Shown in pieces: positions 1-5,515 of a stretch of DNA of 7,438 bases. Positions within the stretch are counted from its first letter, which is position 1; every line of letters begins with the position of its first letter. Location: assembly GCA_043789035.1 (NCBI GenBank), contig JAYWIG010000307.1, positions 1 through 7,438 on the forward strand. Reading direction: 5' to 3'. The notes under the pieces are model-generated. The model searched no databases, was not told where the DNA came from, and saw only the letters and a program-made list of their open reading frames with translations. A program made the position numbers and the translations under genes. Origin of the DNA: JAYWIG01 sp043789035 (GTDB lineage Bacteria > Pseudomonadota > Gammaproteobacteria > Burkholderiales > Burkholderiaceae_E).

Positions 1-120
1 TTCAACCGCAACGGTGAGCGCCTGCACTAACGCGCTACCTGAATTTAAGCGAACCAAGGCTTGACGCGCATTCTGCTCAGACTGATCTCGAACACTATCG
101 AGCTCACTATTTGCTTTGCT
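1..120 (-). pseudogene. Fragment resembling a TolC-family outer-membrane efflux protein, cut at both ends
   Basis: Read on the minus strand from position 120 to the left edge there are 40 sense codons without a stop. The peptide is helical and alanine/glutamine rich, with segments SELDSVRDQSEQNARQAL and LNSGSALVQALTVAVE. The spacing of ARQA, then SG, then V.AL..AV resembles the long periplasmic helix of TolC/OEP proteins in Betaproteobacteria, just before their conserved VG.RT segment. I infer this from memory of the family; no search was run. The frame continues rightward to an in-frame TGA (complement of 169-171) without recognisable TolC sequence and without an ATG, so the N-terminal half is missing. 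The rest runs off the left edge. It is joined head to head to the truncated EAL domain. It could also be another coiled-coil protein, or an open frame by chance. Confidence 0.4.
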
Positions 121-667
121 AAAAGCGGGTTTGCCGCCAGTGCCAGTGGCTGTCAACGTATCTGCAGTTCAATTTGCAACGCCTGGCTTTTTAGCGGTTG
201 TTAAGAGGGCGCTTGACTTGTCAGGGTTGCCACCTAACTTGTTAGAACTTGAAATTACCGAATCGGTGGTAATGGCCGATGCATCGCAAGTCATTTCTAA
301 ACTCAAAGAGCTCAAAAAACTTGGTTGCTTGGTGTCTATCGACGACTTCGGAACTGGTTTCTCATCTTTGTCTTACCTTAAAGATCTTCCTGCTGATTCA
401 CTCAAAATTGATCGATCTTTTGTAACGGCATCTACAAAAGATCGCAAGCGGGCCGCAATTACGCAGGCGATTATCGACCTCGCATCGCGTTTAGATATGG
501 CGGTCATTGCAGAGGGTGTTGAAACTGAAGAACAAAGACAACTACTACTCGCCCAAGGTTGTACCGATTTACAAGGCTTCCTATTTAGCAAGCCCTGTGA
601 CCATCAGAAAACTGCGATCAGTTGGCGCCAGGCCAACGGCCTAAATCGATTGCCAGAGCCCGCATAA
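116..667 (+). pseudogene. 5'-truncated EAL-domain (c-di-GMP phosphodiesterase) fragment
   Basis: The C-terminal two thirds of an EAL domain, which hydrolyses cyclic di-GMP at the inner face of the cell. Visible motifs, numbered from a nominal TTG at 116, are NVSAVQF (14-20), ELEITES (44-50), IDDFGTGFSSL (75-85), LKIDRSFV (96-103), AEGVET (132-137) and LQGFLFSKP (152-160). These contain the conserved metal-binding and catalytic Asn, Glu, Asp-Asp, Lys, Glu and Gln positions. The N-terminal part with the EALxR motif is absent. In-frame stops lie upstream at 62-64 and 83-85, and similarity ends near position 115-120. No ribosome binding site precedes the TTG, so that start is only nominal. Full EAL domains have about 240 residues, often after a GGDEF, PAS or membrane part; 183 remain here. 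With one metal-binding Glu missing, activity is not expected. The reading frame is otherwise undamaged, which argues for a recent break or a sequence chimera. Confidence 0.85.
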
Positions 668-680
668 GCCTGCACAAGTT

Positions 681-723
681 GGAGTCGGCTACCATGTCAG
701 TCTATGAGCATTTCGGAGCGTGA
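681..723 (+). promoter_or_regulatory. Shine-Dalgarno and 9-codon mini-ORF overlapping the MFS start
   Basis: GGAG at 681-684 lies 9 bases before an ATG at 694 that opens only a 9-codon frame (MSVYEHFGA, TGA at 721-723). The MFS start ATG at 704 is inside this frame, in another phase, and has no purine-rich sequence at normal distance. Either the mini-ORF couples translation to the transporter by reinitiation, or the distant GGAG serves ATG 704 with unusually long spacing. The arrangement is seen directly; the coupling is inference. Confidence 0.35.
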
Positions 724-1933
724 CGCGCCGCTACCCCTACCTTTTATCAAACTCGCTTGGGCGAATTTATTTGCACAAGCCGCTGAACAACTAAGCCTTG
801 CCGCCTGCCCGATTATCGCTGTACTGATGCTTGCGGCTGGACCCGGCGAAATTGGCCTACTCGCTTCTGCGCAAACTCTGCCATTCCTCTTATTTTCGAT
901 TCCACTGGGCCTACTCGCGGATCGGGTATCACGCCAGAAAATAATGGTAGCTAGCGAATGCATAAGAACATTAGCGCTCTTAGGCCTTATGGCCTGCGTA
1001 GCTTTGGATAAAGTTTCTATGTCGCTGTTGGCAATCTTAGGTTTTATCGGTGCGGTAGGCACTGTAGGCTTTAGTGTGGCTGCACCTGCGCTTGTACCAA
1101 ACCTTGTGCCTAGAGACGCTCTGGGGCGTGCTAATGGCAAATTAGAACTAGCTAGAAGCACAGCATTCGCGGCAGGGCCAGCGGTTGCGGGTGCCATCGT
1201 AGCGTGGGTTGGAGCCACTCCAACCTTTAGCGTGGCTGCAGTACTGTCGTCAGCCGCCGTATTAATACTTCTCAGAGTGCACGATAGACAAGAACGCGCG
1301 ATGGTAAAACGCAATGTGCTTGCTGATCTAAAGCAGGGAATGCGCTTTATTTGGAGCCAAGAATTTCTTCGCCCGATTCTCTACACCTCAATTGCCTGGA
1401 ACATTGCCTGGTTTGTCTTGCAAGCCGCTTATATACCATATGCAATTCGGGTCTTGGGCCTTAGCTCTAGCGAAGTCGGCGCGACTATGGCTTGCTATGG
1501 CATAGGCATGATTACCGGAGCACTTCTTGCACCGAAGATCATTAAGCGAATACCTTTTGGCACAGCTATTTTAGTGGGCCCTTGGTTTTCGGTGGCGGCA
1601 TCAGCAGTCATGTTGACCACTTTATTCGTTCCAAGTGGTTGGTTAGCAGGGTTTTCGTACTTCTTATTTGGTGCGGGCCCAATACTTTGGACAATCACCT
1701 CAACAACATTACGTCAAACGGTAACGCCTAATGATTTATTAGGCAGAGTCGGATCTATGATGCTCACGGTGAACTTTGGCATCCGCCCATTGGGTGCTGC
1801 GCTGGGTGCGTTCATTGGCTCTCAATGGGGTGAGGCTACTTGCTTAGCGGTATCCCTTGCTGCATTTCTCGTGCAAAGCTTGGTGATTACTTTTTCTGCT
1901 GTTCGCGGTTTGAAGGCGCTTCCTCAAACCTAA
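704..1933 (+). CDS. MFS transporter, EntS/MFS_3-like
   Basis: A 409-residue integral inner-membrane protein with the length and hydrophobic pattern of a major facilitator with about 11-12 helices. Loop 2-3 carries the MFS signature GLLADRVSRQK (residues 69-79). The segment VPRDALGRANGKLELARSTAFAAGPAVAG and, in the C-terminal half, VTPNDLLGRVGSMM form the paired P.D.LGR motifs typical of the MFS_3 group, which contains the enterobactin exporter EntS and many drug or siderophore exporters. The substrate cannot be read from sequence. The likely mechanism is proton-driven export. ATG 704 is the only start that keeps the first helix; the next methionine (residue 42) would lose it. The gene lies 36 bp after the EAL fragment in the same direction and converges on the EVE gene with 16 bp between them. 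No promoter was recognised. The reading frame is intact. Confidence 0.88.
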   Translation: MSISERDAPLPLPFIKLAWANLFAQAAEQLSLAACPIIAVLMLAAGPGEIGLLASAQTLPFLLFSIPLGLLADRVSRQKIMVASECIRTLALLGLMACVALDKVSMSLLAILGFIGAVGTVGFSVAAPALVPNLVPRDALGRANGKLELARSTAFAAGPAVAGAIVAWVGATPTFSVAAVLSSAAVLILLRVHDRQERAMVKRNVLADLKQGMRFIWSQEFLRPILYTSIAWNIAWFVLQAAYIPYAIRVLGLSSSEVGATMACYGIGMITGALLAPKIIKRIPFGTAILVGPWFSVAASAVMLTTLFVPSGWLAGFSYFLFGAGPILWTITSTTLRQTVTPNDLLGRVGSMMLTVNFGIRPLGAALGAFIGSQWGEATCLAVSLAAFLVQSLVITFSAVRGLKALPQT

Positions 1934-1949
1934 GCGGGAGTCGATGAGA

Positions 1950-2363
1950 TTAACTCATGGCCTGCTCAATCACATCGAAGTCGTCTGAAGTCATTTCAAA
2001 CAAACCAAATCGCAGTTGATAACCCCAATTTTTATTGTCTTTCGAAAACGCTAATGATTGCAACAACGGTGCAACAGCCGCCTCACGAGTCTTACGCCAA
2101 TCAACATCACGTCGAAATGGTTTGAAGCCAGGCCCCATGTCACCCTGATACGGCTCCTTGTCACAGATCTTCCCCAAAGCCGTAAAGTGTTTATAAGGTT
2201 GTTTCGATCCGAATTGCTCTGATGGCGAGTAATACACAATATAATCGCCTGGTTTCATACGCTTGAGTGGTGCAGCCTTGCCATGATTCACTTGCATGAA
2301 TCCTTCAGTGCGCCCCCGCCTGACATGTTCAGCGCATGCCACCGCTATCCAATATTTCGACAT
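1950..2363 (-). CDS. EVE domain-containing protein (UPF0310 family)
   Basis: A small 137-residue cytoplasmic protein that is nearly all one EVE domain, a PUA-like fold. Family marks are KYWIAVA at the N-terminus, HGKAAPLKRMKPGDYIVYYSP (about residues 27-47), FTALGKI (60-66), FKPFRRDV (80-87) and a closing KDNKNWGYQLRFGLFEM (108-124). EVE domains are thought to bind modified bases in nucleic acid, and some relatives are fused to restriction enzymes. The UPF0310 members themselves have no settled role, so I assign none. Length is normal and the protein is complete. The start is supported by GGAGAAG a few bases upstream (about 2369-2375). The gene follows the WYL regulator after 65 bp on the same strand. 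A strong palindrome sits at the far end of that gap, so the gene may have its own regulated expression or be read from the operon. Confidence 0.9.
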   Translation of the reverse strand: MSKYWIAVACAEHVRRGRTEGFMQVNHGKAAPLKRMKPGDYIVYYSPSEQFGSKQPYKHFTALGKICDKEPYQGDMGPGFKPFRRDVDWRKTREAAVAPLLQSLAFSKDNKNWGYQLRFGLFEMTSDDFDVIEQAMS

Positions 2364-2414
2364 GAATACTTCTCCATTTGTTCATCAAGTAGAGCAAGTA
2401 GTTTAGGCGCAAGC

Positions 2415-2433
2415 ACTGACAGTTTCTGTCAGT
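2415..2433. promoter_or_regulatory. Perfect 8-bp inverted repeat, possible operator of the WYL regulator
   Basis: ACTGACAG, a TTT spacer and CTGTCAGT form a perfect 8-bp dyad with a 3-base centre. It covers the stop codon of the WYL regulator (2429-2431) and ends about 52 bases upstream of the EVE start. On the minus strand no U-tract follows, so it is not a typical intrinsic terminator. CTGACA inside it matches five of six bases of a sigma-70 -35 box, but I see no good -10 at normal spacing. It may be a DNA operator for the adjacent HTH-WYL protein or an RNA hairpin at the gene junction. Function is inferred. Confidence 0.5.
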
Positions 2434-3136
2434 AGCCTTCACTGGTATCCGTAATGCCTTCACGTTTACGCCAGTCTTTGAGCATCTCCAAACGGCGTCT
2501 TGGGTAGCGCGACTTGCTTGGGTGCAATGCAACAATGCGATCAATCCGGAAGTGTCGATAATCTTCACGAATTTCGCACCAAGCAACCATCATCTGCAGA
2601 TCATTAAAAAAGCCCAATGCAAAAGGCCAAACAGTGCGCTTGGACTCTTCCCCTTTAACATCAGCATACATAATCCTCAACTTACACTCTTGGTTAATTG
2701 CACGCCGAACACCCAGCAAAGTAAGGTTTCTTTGAATATAAAGCTCATTATCTTGAGGTCCAACCAGCAAAGCCGAAGTTTCTAACGCAATGCGTAGTTC
2801 AGTAGGCAATACTGCTGATATTTTATTCATTACCTGCTTAGCGGCAGCAGCCAGTTCATGATCGGCACTTTCACCTACCCACCTAGAACCTAATACCAAG
2901 GCCTCAATCTCATCTTGAGTAAACATCAGTGGCGGCAGCGTAAAGCCCGGTTTCAATACGTAACCCAAACCAGGCTCACCTTGGATATCCGCACCTTGAG
3001 CTTGTAATGATGCGATATCTCGATAGATTGTTCTCGCACTAACTCCAAGCTTGCTCGCCAACTTTTCACTGGTGACTGCTCGCTTATAACCACGCAGTAC
3101 TTGCATGAGTTCAAGCAAACGCTCAGCCCTCGACAT
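2429..3136 (-). CDS. YafY-family HTH-WYL transcriptional regulator
   Basis: A cytoplasmic DNA-binding regulator of 235 residues, normal for the family. Residues 4-58 form an HTH_11 winged helix, with recognition helix around SARTIYRDIASLQAQG (33-48). GEPGLGYVLKPGFTLPPLMF follows (53-72), the typical YafY hinge. The C-terminal WYL domain covers about 137-205 and includes MVAWCEIREDYRHFRIDRI (183-201), the characteristic aromatic and arginine-rich segment thought to sense a ligand. I chose the ATG at 3136 over a TTG one codon earlier, because MSRAERLL is the usual N-terminus and the ATG overlaps the tctC-1 stop as TGATG, with AAAGAAG upstream. This overlap implies translational coupling. The gene therefore depends on the tctC-1 promoter. 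Its targets are unknown; the inverted repeat on its own stop codon is the nearest candidate. Confidence 0.92.
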   Translation of the reverse strand: MSRAERLLELMQVLRGYKRAVTSEKLASKLGVSARTIYRDIASLQAQGADIQGEPGLGYVLKPGFTLPPLMFTQDEIEALVLGSRWVGESADHELAAAAKQVMNKISAVLPTELRIALETSALLVGPQDNELYIQRNLTLLGVRRAINQECKLRIMYADVKGEESKRTVWPFALGFFNDLQMMVAWCEIREDYRHFRIDRIVALHPSKSRYPRRRLEMLKDWRKREGITDTSEGY

Positions 3137-4098
3137 CAATCTTCTTTCATCCCTGAGGCGCGAACAATCGATCCCAAGCGCGCACGTTCCGCATCAACAA
3201 ATTTCTCAAATTCCACACGCGTACCGCCCATGGGTTGAATACCTAATGGCGTAAGGCGATCAACTACAGCTTGCGATTTCATGCCCGCCTCAATAGCAGC
3301 CGCCATCTTGTCGAGAATCTCCACTGGCGTGCCTTTAGGCGCATGTAGACCAGCCCAGTGTGCAATTCGAATGTCAGGAAAACCTTGCTCAATGGCAGTA
3401 CTTAAATTTGGATAGGCGTCAATACGTTTTACCCATGTTGTAGCAAGTGCCCTGAGTTTGCCACTCTTCAAATAATTGAGCGAAACAATACTCGCTTCGG
3501 ATGTCGCAGCAATTTGCCCACCAATTAAGGCAGTCGTCGATTCAGAGCCACTCTTGTAGGGAACGGGGTCTAGCTTGGCGCCATACTTCGTGTTGAGCAT
3601 CTCAGCCACAAAGTGAGGTGTGCTGCCTGTACCTGCAGTTGCAAAATGCAACCCTGGCCCTGTCTTCGATGCTTCAACTAAATCCTTTAGAGTTTTATAG
3701 GGCGAGTTTGGCGCAACAACAATTACCGATGGCGCTAAAGCAATCATCGCAACAGGCACTAAATCACTGTCTTGGAATGGCATATTTTTCTTTATCATCG
3801 AATTCGAAATCACCCCTGAAGCACTAATCAAAAACGTATAGCCATCCGGGGCGCTTTTCGCAACGGCATCAGACCCAATCGAGCCGCCAGCACCTGGGCG
3901 ATTTTCAATCACAATGGTTTGGCCAAGATGTTGTTGCGCAGCCAAGGCAGCCGATCTGGCCATCAGATCGTTGGCACCTCCGGGAGCAAATGGGACGACA
4001 AACCGAATTGTTTTATTCGGCCAAGTGGAAGTCTGCGCCATCGCAACATTGGCAAACACCGTAATTAAAGCTACTACCGCACTTCTAAACATCCGCAT
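3136..4098 (-). CDS. TctC/Bug-family periplasmic solute-binding receptor (copy 1)
   Basis: A 320-residue periplasmic binding protein of the tripartite tricarboxylate transporter class. Residues 1-21 are a Sec signal peptide: a basic start (MRMFR), a hydrophobic core and a likely cleavage after AMA. The mature part shows the Bug signatures IRFVVPFAPGG (31-41) and ENRPGAGGSIG (65-75), then KSAPDGYTFL (81-90). These loops close around a carboxylate ligand. The C-terminal half keeps the family pattern, including the segment HWAGLHAPKGTP. The ligand cannot be told; known relatives bind citrate, dicarboxylates, nicotinate or aromatic acids. Start: ATG 4098 with GAAAG about 9 bases upstream. It is the first gene of a small operon with the WYL regulator, and no TctA or TctB membrane genes are nearby. 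Bug receptors without their own permease are common and may share one encoded elsewhere or act as sensors. Confidence 0.93.
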   Translation of the reverse strand: MRMFRSAVVALITVFANVAMAQTSTWPNKTIRFVVPFAPGGANDLMARSAALAAQQHLGQTIVIENRPGAGGSIGSDAVAKSAPDGYTFLISASGVISNSMIKKNMPFQDSDLVPVAMIALAPSVIVVAPNSPYKTLKDLVEASKTGPGLHFATAGTGSTPHFVAEMLNTKYGAKLDPVPYKSGSESTTALIGGQIAATSEASIVSLNYLKSGKLRALATTWVKRIDAYPNLSTAIEQGFPDIRIAHWAGLHAPKGTPVEILDKMAAAIEAGMKSQAVVDRLTPLGIQPMGGTRVEFEKFVDAERARLGSIVRASGMKED

Positions 4099-4118
4099 CG
4101 CATCAATCTTTCGTTGGA

Positions 4119-4147
4119 ATTAATCGACACCATGGTCTTTGCGTCAA
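4119..4147 (-). promoter_or_regulatory. Candidate sigma-70 promoter for the tctC-1/WYL operon
   Basis: On the minus strand TTGACG (4147-4142, five of six consensus bases) and ATTAAT (4124-4119, four of six) are separated by exactly 17 bases. Transcription would begin near 4112, leaving a short leader with GAAAG before ATG 4098. It lies in the 65-bp gap between tctC-1 and the divergent kynA relic. Prediction by eye only. Confidence 0.4.
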
Positions 4148-4163
4148 TGCTAACTTGCCATCT

Positions 4164-4576
4164 ATGAACACAACAAACCAGCATACTGTCGACGGCGCCA
4201 AGCTCGATTTCAAGCAATCTATGAGCTATGGCGACTAGCTCCAACTCGACGCGATTCTGGGTGCGCAAGCACCACTATTAGCCGGCCATAATGAAATGCT
4301 ATTTATCGTACAGCATCAAACGATCGAATTGTGGATGAAGTTGCTACTCCACGAACTGACTGCCGCCATTCGCTGTATAGCCGCCAATGATTTACATAGC
4401 GCCTTGCTTAAACCCCACTCACATAGAGCAGACTTACTTGCTATCGTCGAAACCGCGTTCAATGCTCCTTCTCTTTATGACGAGGCACCGGTGGCACTGG
4501 TGATGTAAGCTACTTACGGAAGATGCTCGACGTGGTGTTGTTTCCGGAGATATGGACTTTACGCACATCGTTGTAA
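4164..4576 (+). pseudogene. kynA: Decayed tryptophan 2,3-dioxygenase gene
   Basis: Three collinear pieces of tryptophan 2,3-dioxygenase, the haem enzyme opening the tryptophan ring to N-formylkynurenine. Piece 1 (ATG 4164 to about 4400) reads MNTTNQHTV, then SMSYGD-stop-LQLDAILGAQAP, then NEMLFIVQHQTIELWMKLLL and HELTAAIRCIAANDL. The stop is TAG at 4236-4238, replacing the Tyr of the conserved SYGDYLxLD motif. Piece 2 (about 4403-4487, same frame) reads LLKPHSHRADLLAIVETAF and NAPSLYDEA, which normally lies some 60 residues further on. Piece 3 (4487-4576, another frame) reads TGGTGDVSYLRKML, then DVVLFPEIWTLRTSL and the native C-terminal stop. The second deletion removes roughly 90 residues. 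About half of the usual ~280 codons remain. Lost parts include the segment with the active-site Tyr/Arg (FQS.QYR) and the haem-ligand His before the C-terminus, so no active enzyme is possible. It diverges from tctC-1 and abuts the pdxA-like stop. Confidence 0.93.
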
Positions 4577-5512
4577 CTACTGTGCCGCCATTGCGCACGC
4601 CAGGTAAAAAGCATTGCGCATAGCGCCCACATTGGCAATACCGCGCCCGGCGATATCATAGGCAGTGCCATGCGCAGGCGTTGTCACAATCACGGGTAAT
4701 CCGCCTTGTACCGTGACGCCCTTCTCAAAACCCATGAGCTTCATCGCGATCTGGCCTTGATCGTGATACATGGTGACAATGCCGTCATATGCGCCACCTC
4801 TAGCTCTTACGAAAATTGTATCTGCTGGGAACGGCCCATCCGCATGAATACCGCCAGCCTTTGCTAACTCGATACCTGGAGCAATAACGTCAATCTCTTC
4901 TCGACCGTAGTTACCGCCATCTCCGTTGTGTGGATTCAAGCCACACACCGCAATTCGAGGTGAAGCTTTGCCCGATTTTTTTAGCGCTTCGTAAATCATC
5001 TGAATCGCTCGAGCCACTCCATCAGAGGTAACGTGCCGACTGACATCTTTGAGCGCAATGTGCGACGTAACACGTGACGTCCATAAGTTTTCTAAGACGT
5101 TTAACTCACCACAAGTACCCGTATGCATGAGCTGTTCGGCAAACCATCGTAACTCGTCTTCATGCGTCATGCCGCCAGCACGCAAAGCGCCTTTGTTTAA
5201 CGGTGCAAAGCAAAGTGCGTCAGCCTTGTCTTGCGCAATGAGCTTTAAGCCTTCTTGCAGCATTGCGAGCATGAAGCTACCGTTATCGTGGCCCGCAACC
5301 CCTCGCTCAAAACCTGACTCGTTTACACCTAGCCATTGATGCATGTCATAACTCGGCCCCATCACAGCTTGCGAACCGATCAAAACGATATCGGCCATTG
5401 CGCTTGTTTCCGGCTCTGCCAATAGTTTCGCAATTAACTCTGGGCCAATGCCAGCAGGGTCCCCAATTACTAGCGCAATTCTTGGTTTTTTACTCATCGA
5501 TTTTTGGTTCAT
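4577..5512 (-). CDS. PdxA2-like 4-phosphate dehydrogenase (PdxA family)
   Basis: A complete cytoplasmic NAD-dependent dehydrogenase of 311 residues, slightly short for the family. Signatures: GDPAGIGPE (17-25), PLNKGAL (104-110), SHIALKDV with His151, GLNPHNGDGG with His195, MYHDQGQIAMKL with His250 and TTPAHGTAYDIAGRG (277-291). The three histidines match the divalent-metal site of PdxA. HDQGQIAMKLMGF and VTVQGGLPVIVTTPAHGTA resemble the PdxA2 branch. Some of that branch oxidise D-threonate or D-erythronate 4-phosphate in sugar-acid catabolism, whereas true PdxA makes vitamin B6 from 4-hydroxythreonine phosphate. The PdxA-like diol dehydrogenase of terephthalate degradation (TphB) is a more distant alternative. 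ATG 5512 lies 3 bases after the tctC-2 stop, implying one operon; an internal ATG at residue 6 (SKKPRIALV) is also possible. A catabolic role fits the two receptor genes upstream. The partner kinase (DUF1537) is not seen. Confidence 0.88.
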   Translation of the reverse strand: MNQKSMSKKPRIALVIGDPAGIGPELIAKLLAEPETSAMADIVLIGSQAVMGPSYDMHQWLGVNESGFERGVAGHDNGSFMLAMLQEGLKLIAQDKADALCFAPLNKGALRAGGMTHEDELRWFAEQLMHTGTCGELNVLENLWTSRVTSHIALKDVSRHVTSDGVARAIQMIYEALKKSGKASPRIAVCGLNPHNGDGGNYGREEIDVIAPGIELAKAGGIHADGPFPADTIFVRARGGAYDGIVTMYHDQGQIAMKLMGFEKGVTVQGGLPVIVTTPAHGTAYDIAGRGIANVGAMRNAFYLACAMAAQ

Positions 5513-5515
5513 TCA

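Noticed and set aside
697..1314. Long minus-strand open frame (205 codons) opposite the MFS gene
   Set aside because: It is antisense to a clear transporter gene. The peptide is low-complexity Ala/Ser/Thr-rich with no recognisable family, typical of a shadow frame.
1934..1949. Bidirectional terminator between the MFS and EVE genes
   Set aside because: The gap is 16 bases and I can find no stem-loop or T-tract in it.
2415..2433. Intrinsic terminator at the palindrome
   Set aside because: No run of T follows on either strand and the stem is only moderately GC-rich, so an operator or a different RNA role is more likely.
3134..3139. TTG start one codon upstream for the WYL regulator
   Set aside because: The ATG overlapping the tctC-1 stop gives the usual MSRAERLL N-terminus and a standard coupling overlap.
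4236..4238. TAG in kynA as recoded amber (pyrrolysine or suppression)
   Set aside because: The gene also has two large deletions and a frame shift, so the stop is simply another lesion.
4296..4508. Free-standing 70-residue small protein
   Set aside because: It is the middle part of the kynA relic, in frame with the relic's ATG and ending at a false stop caused by the second deletion.
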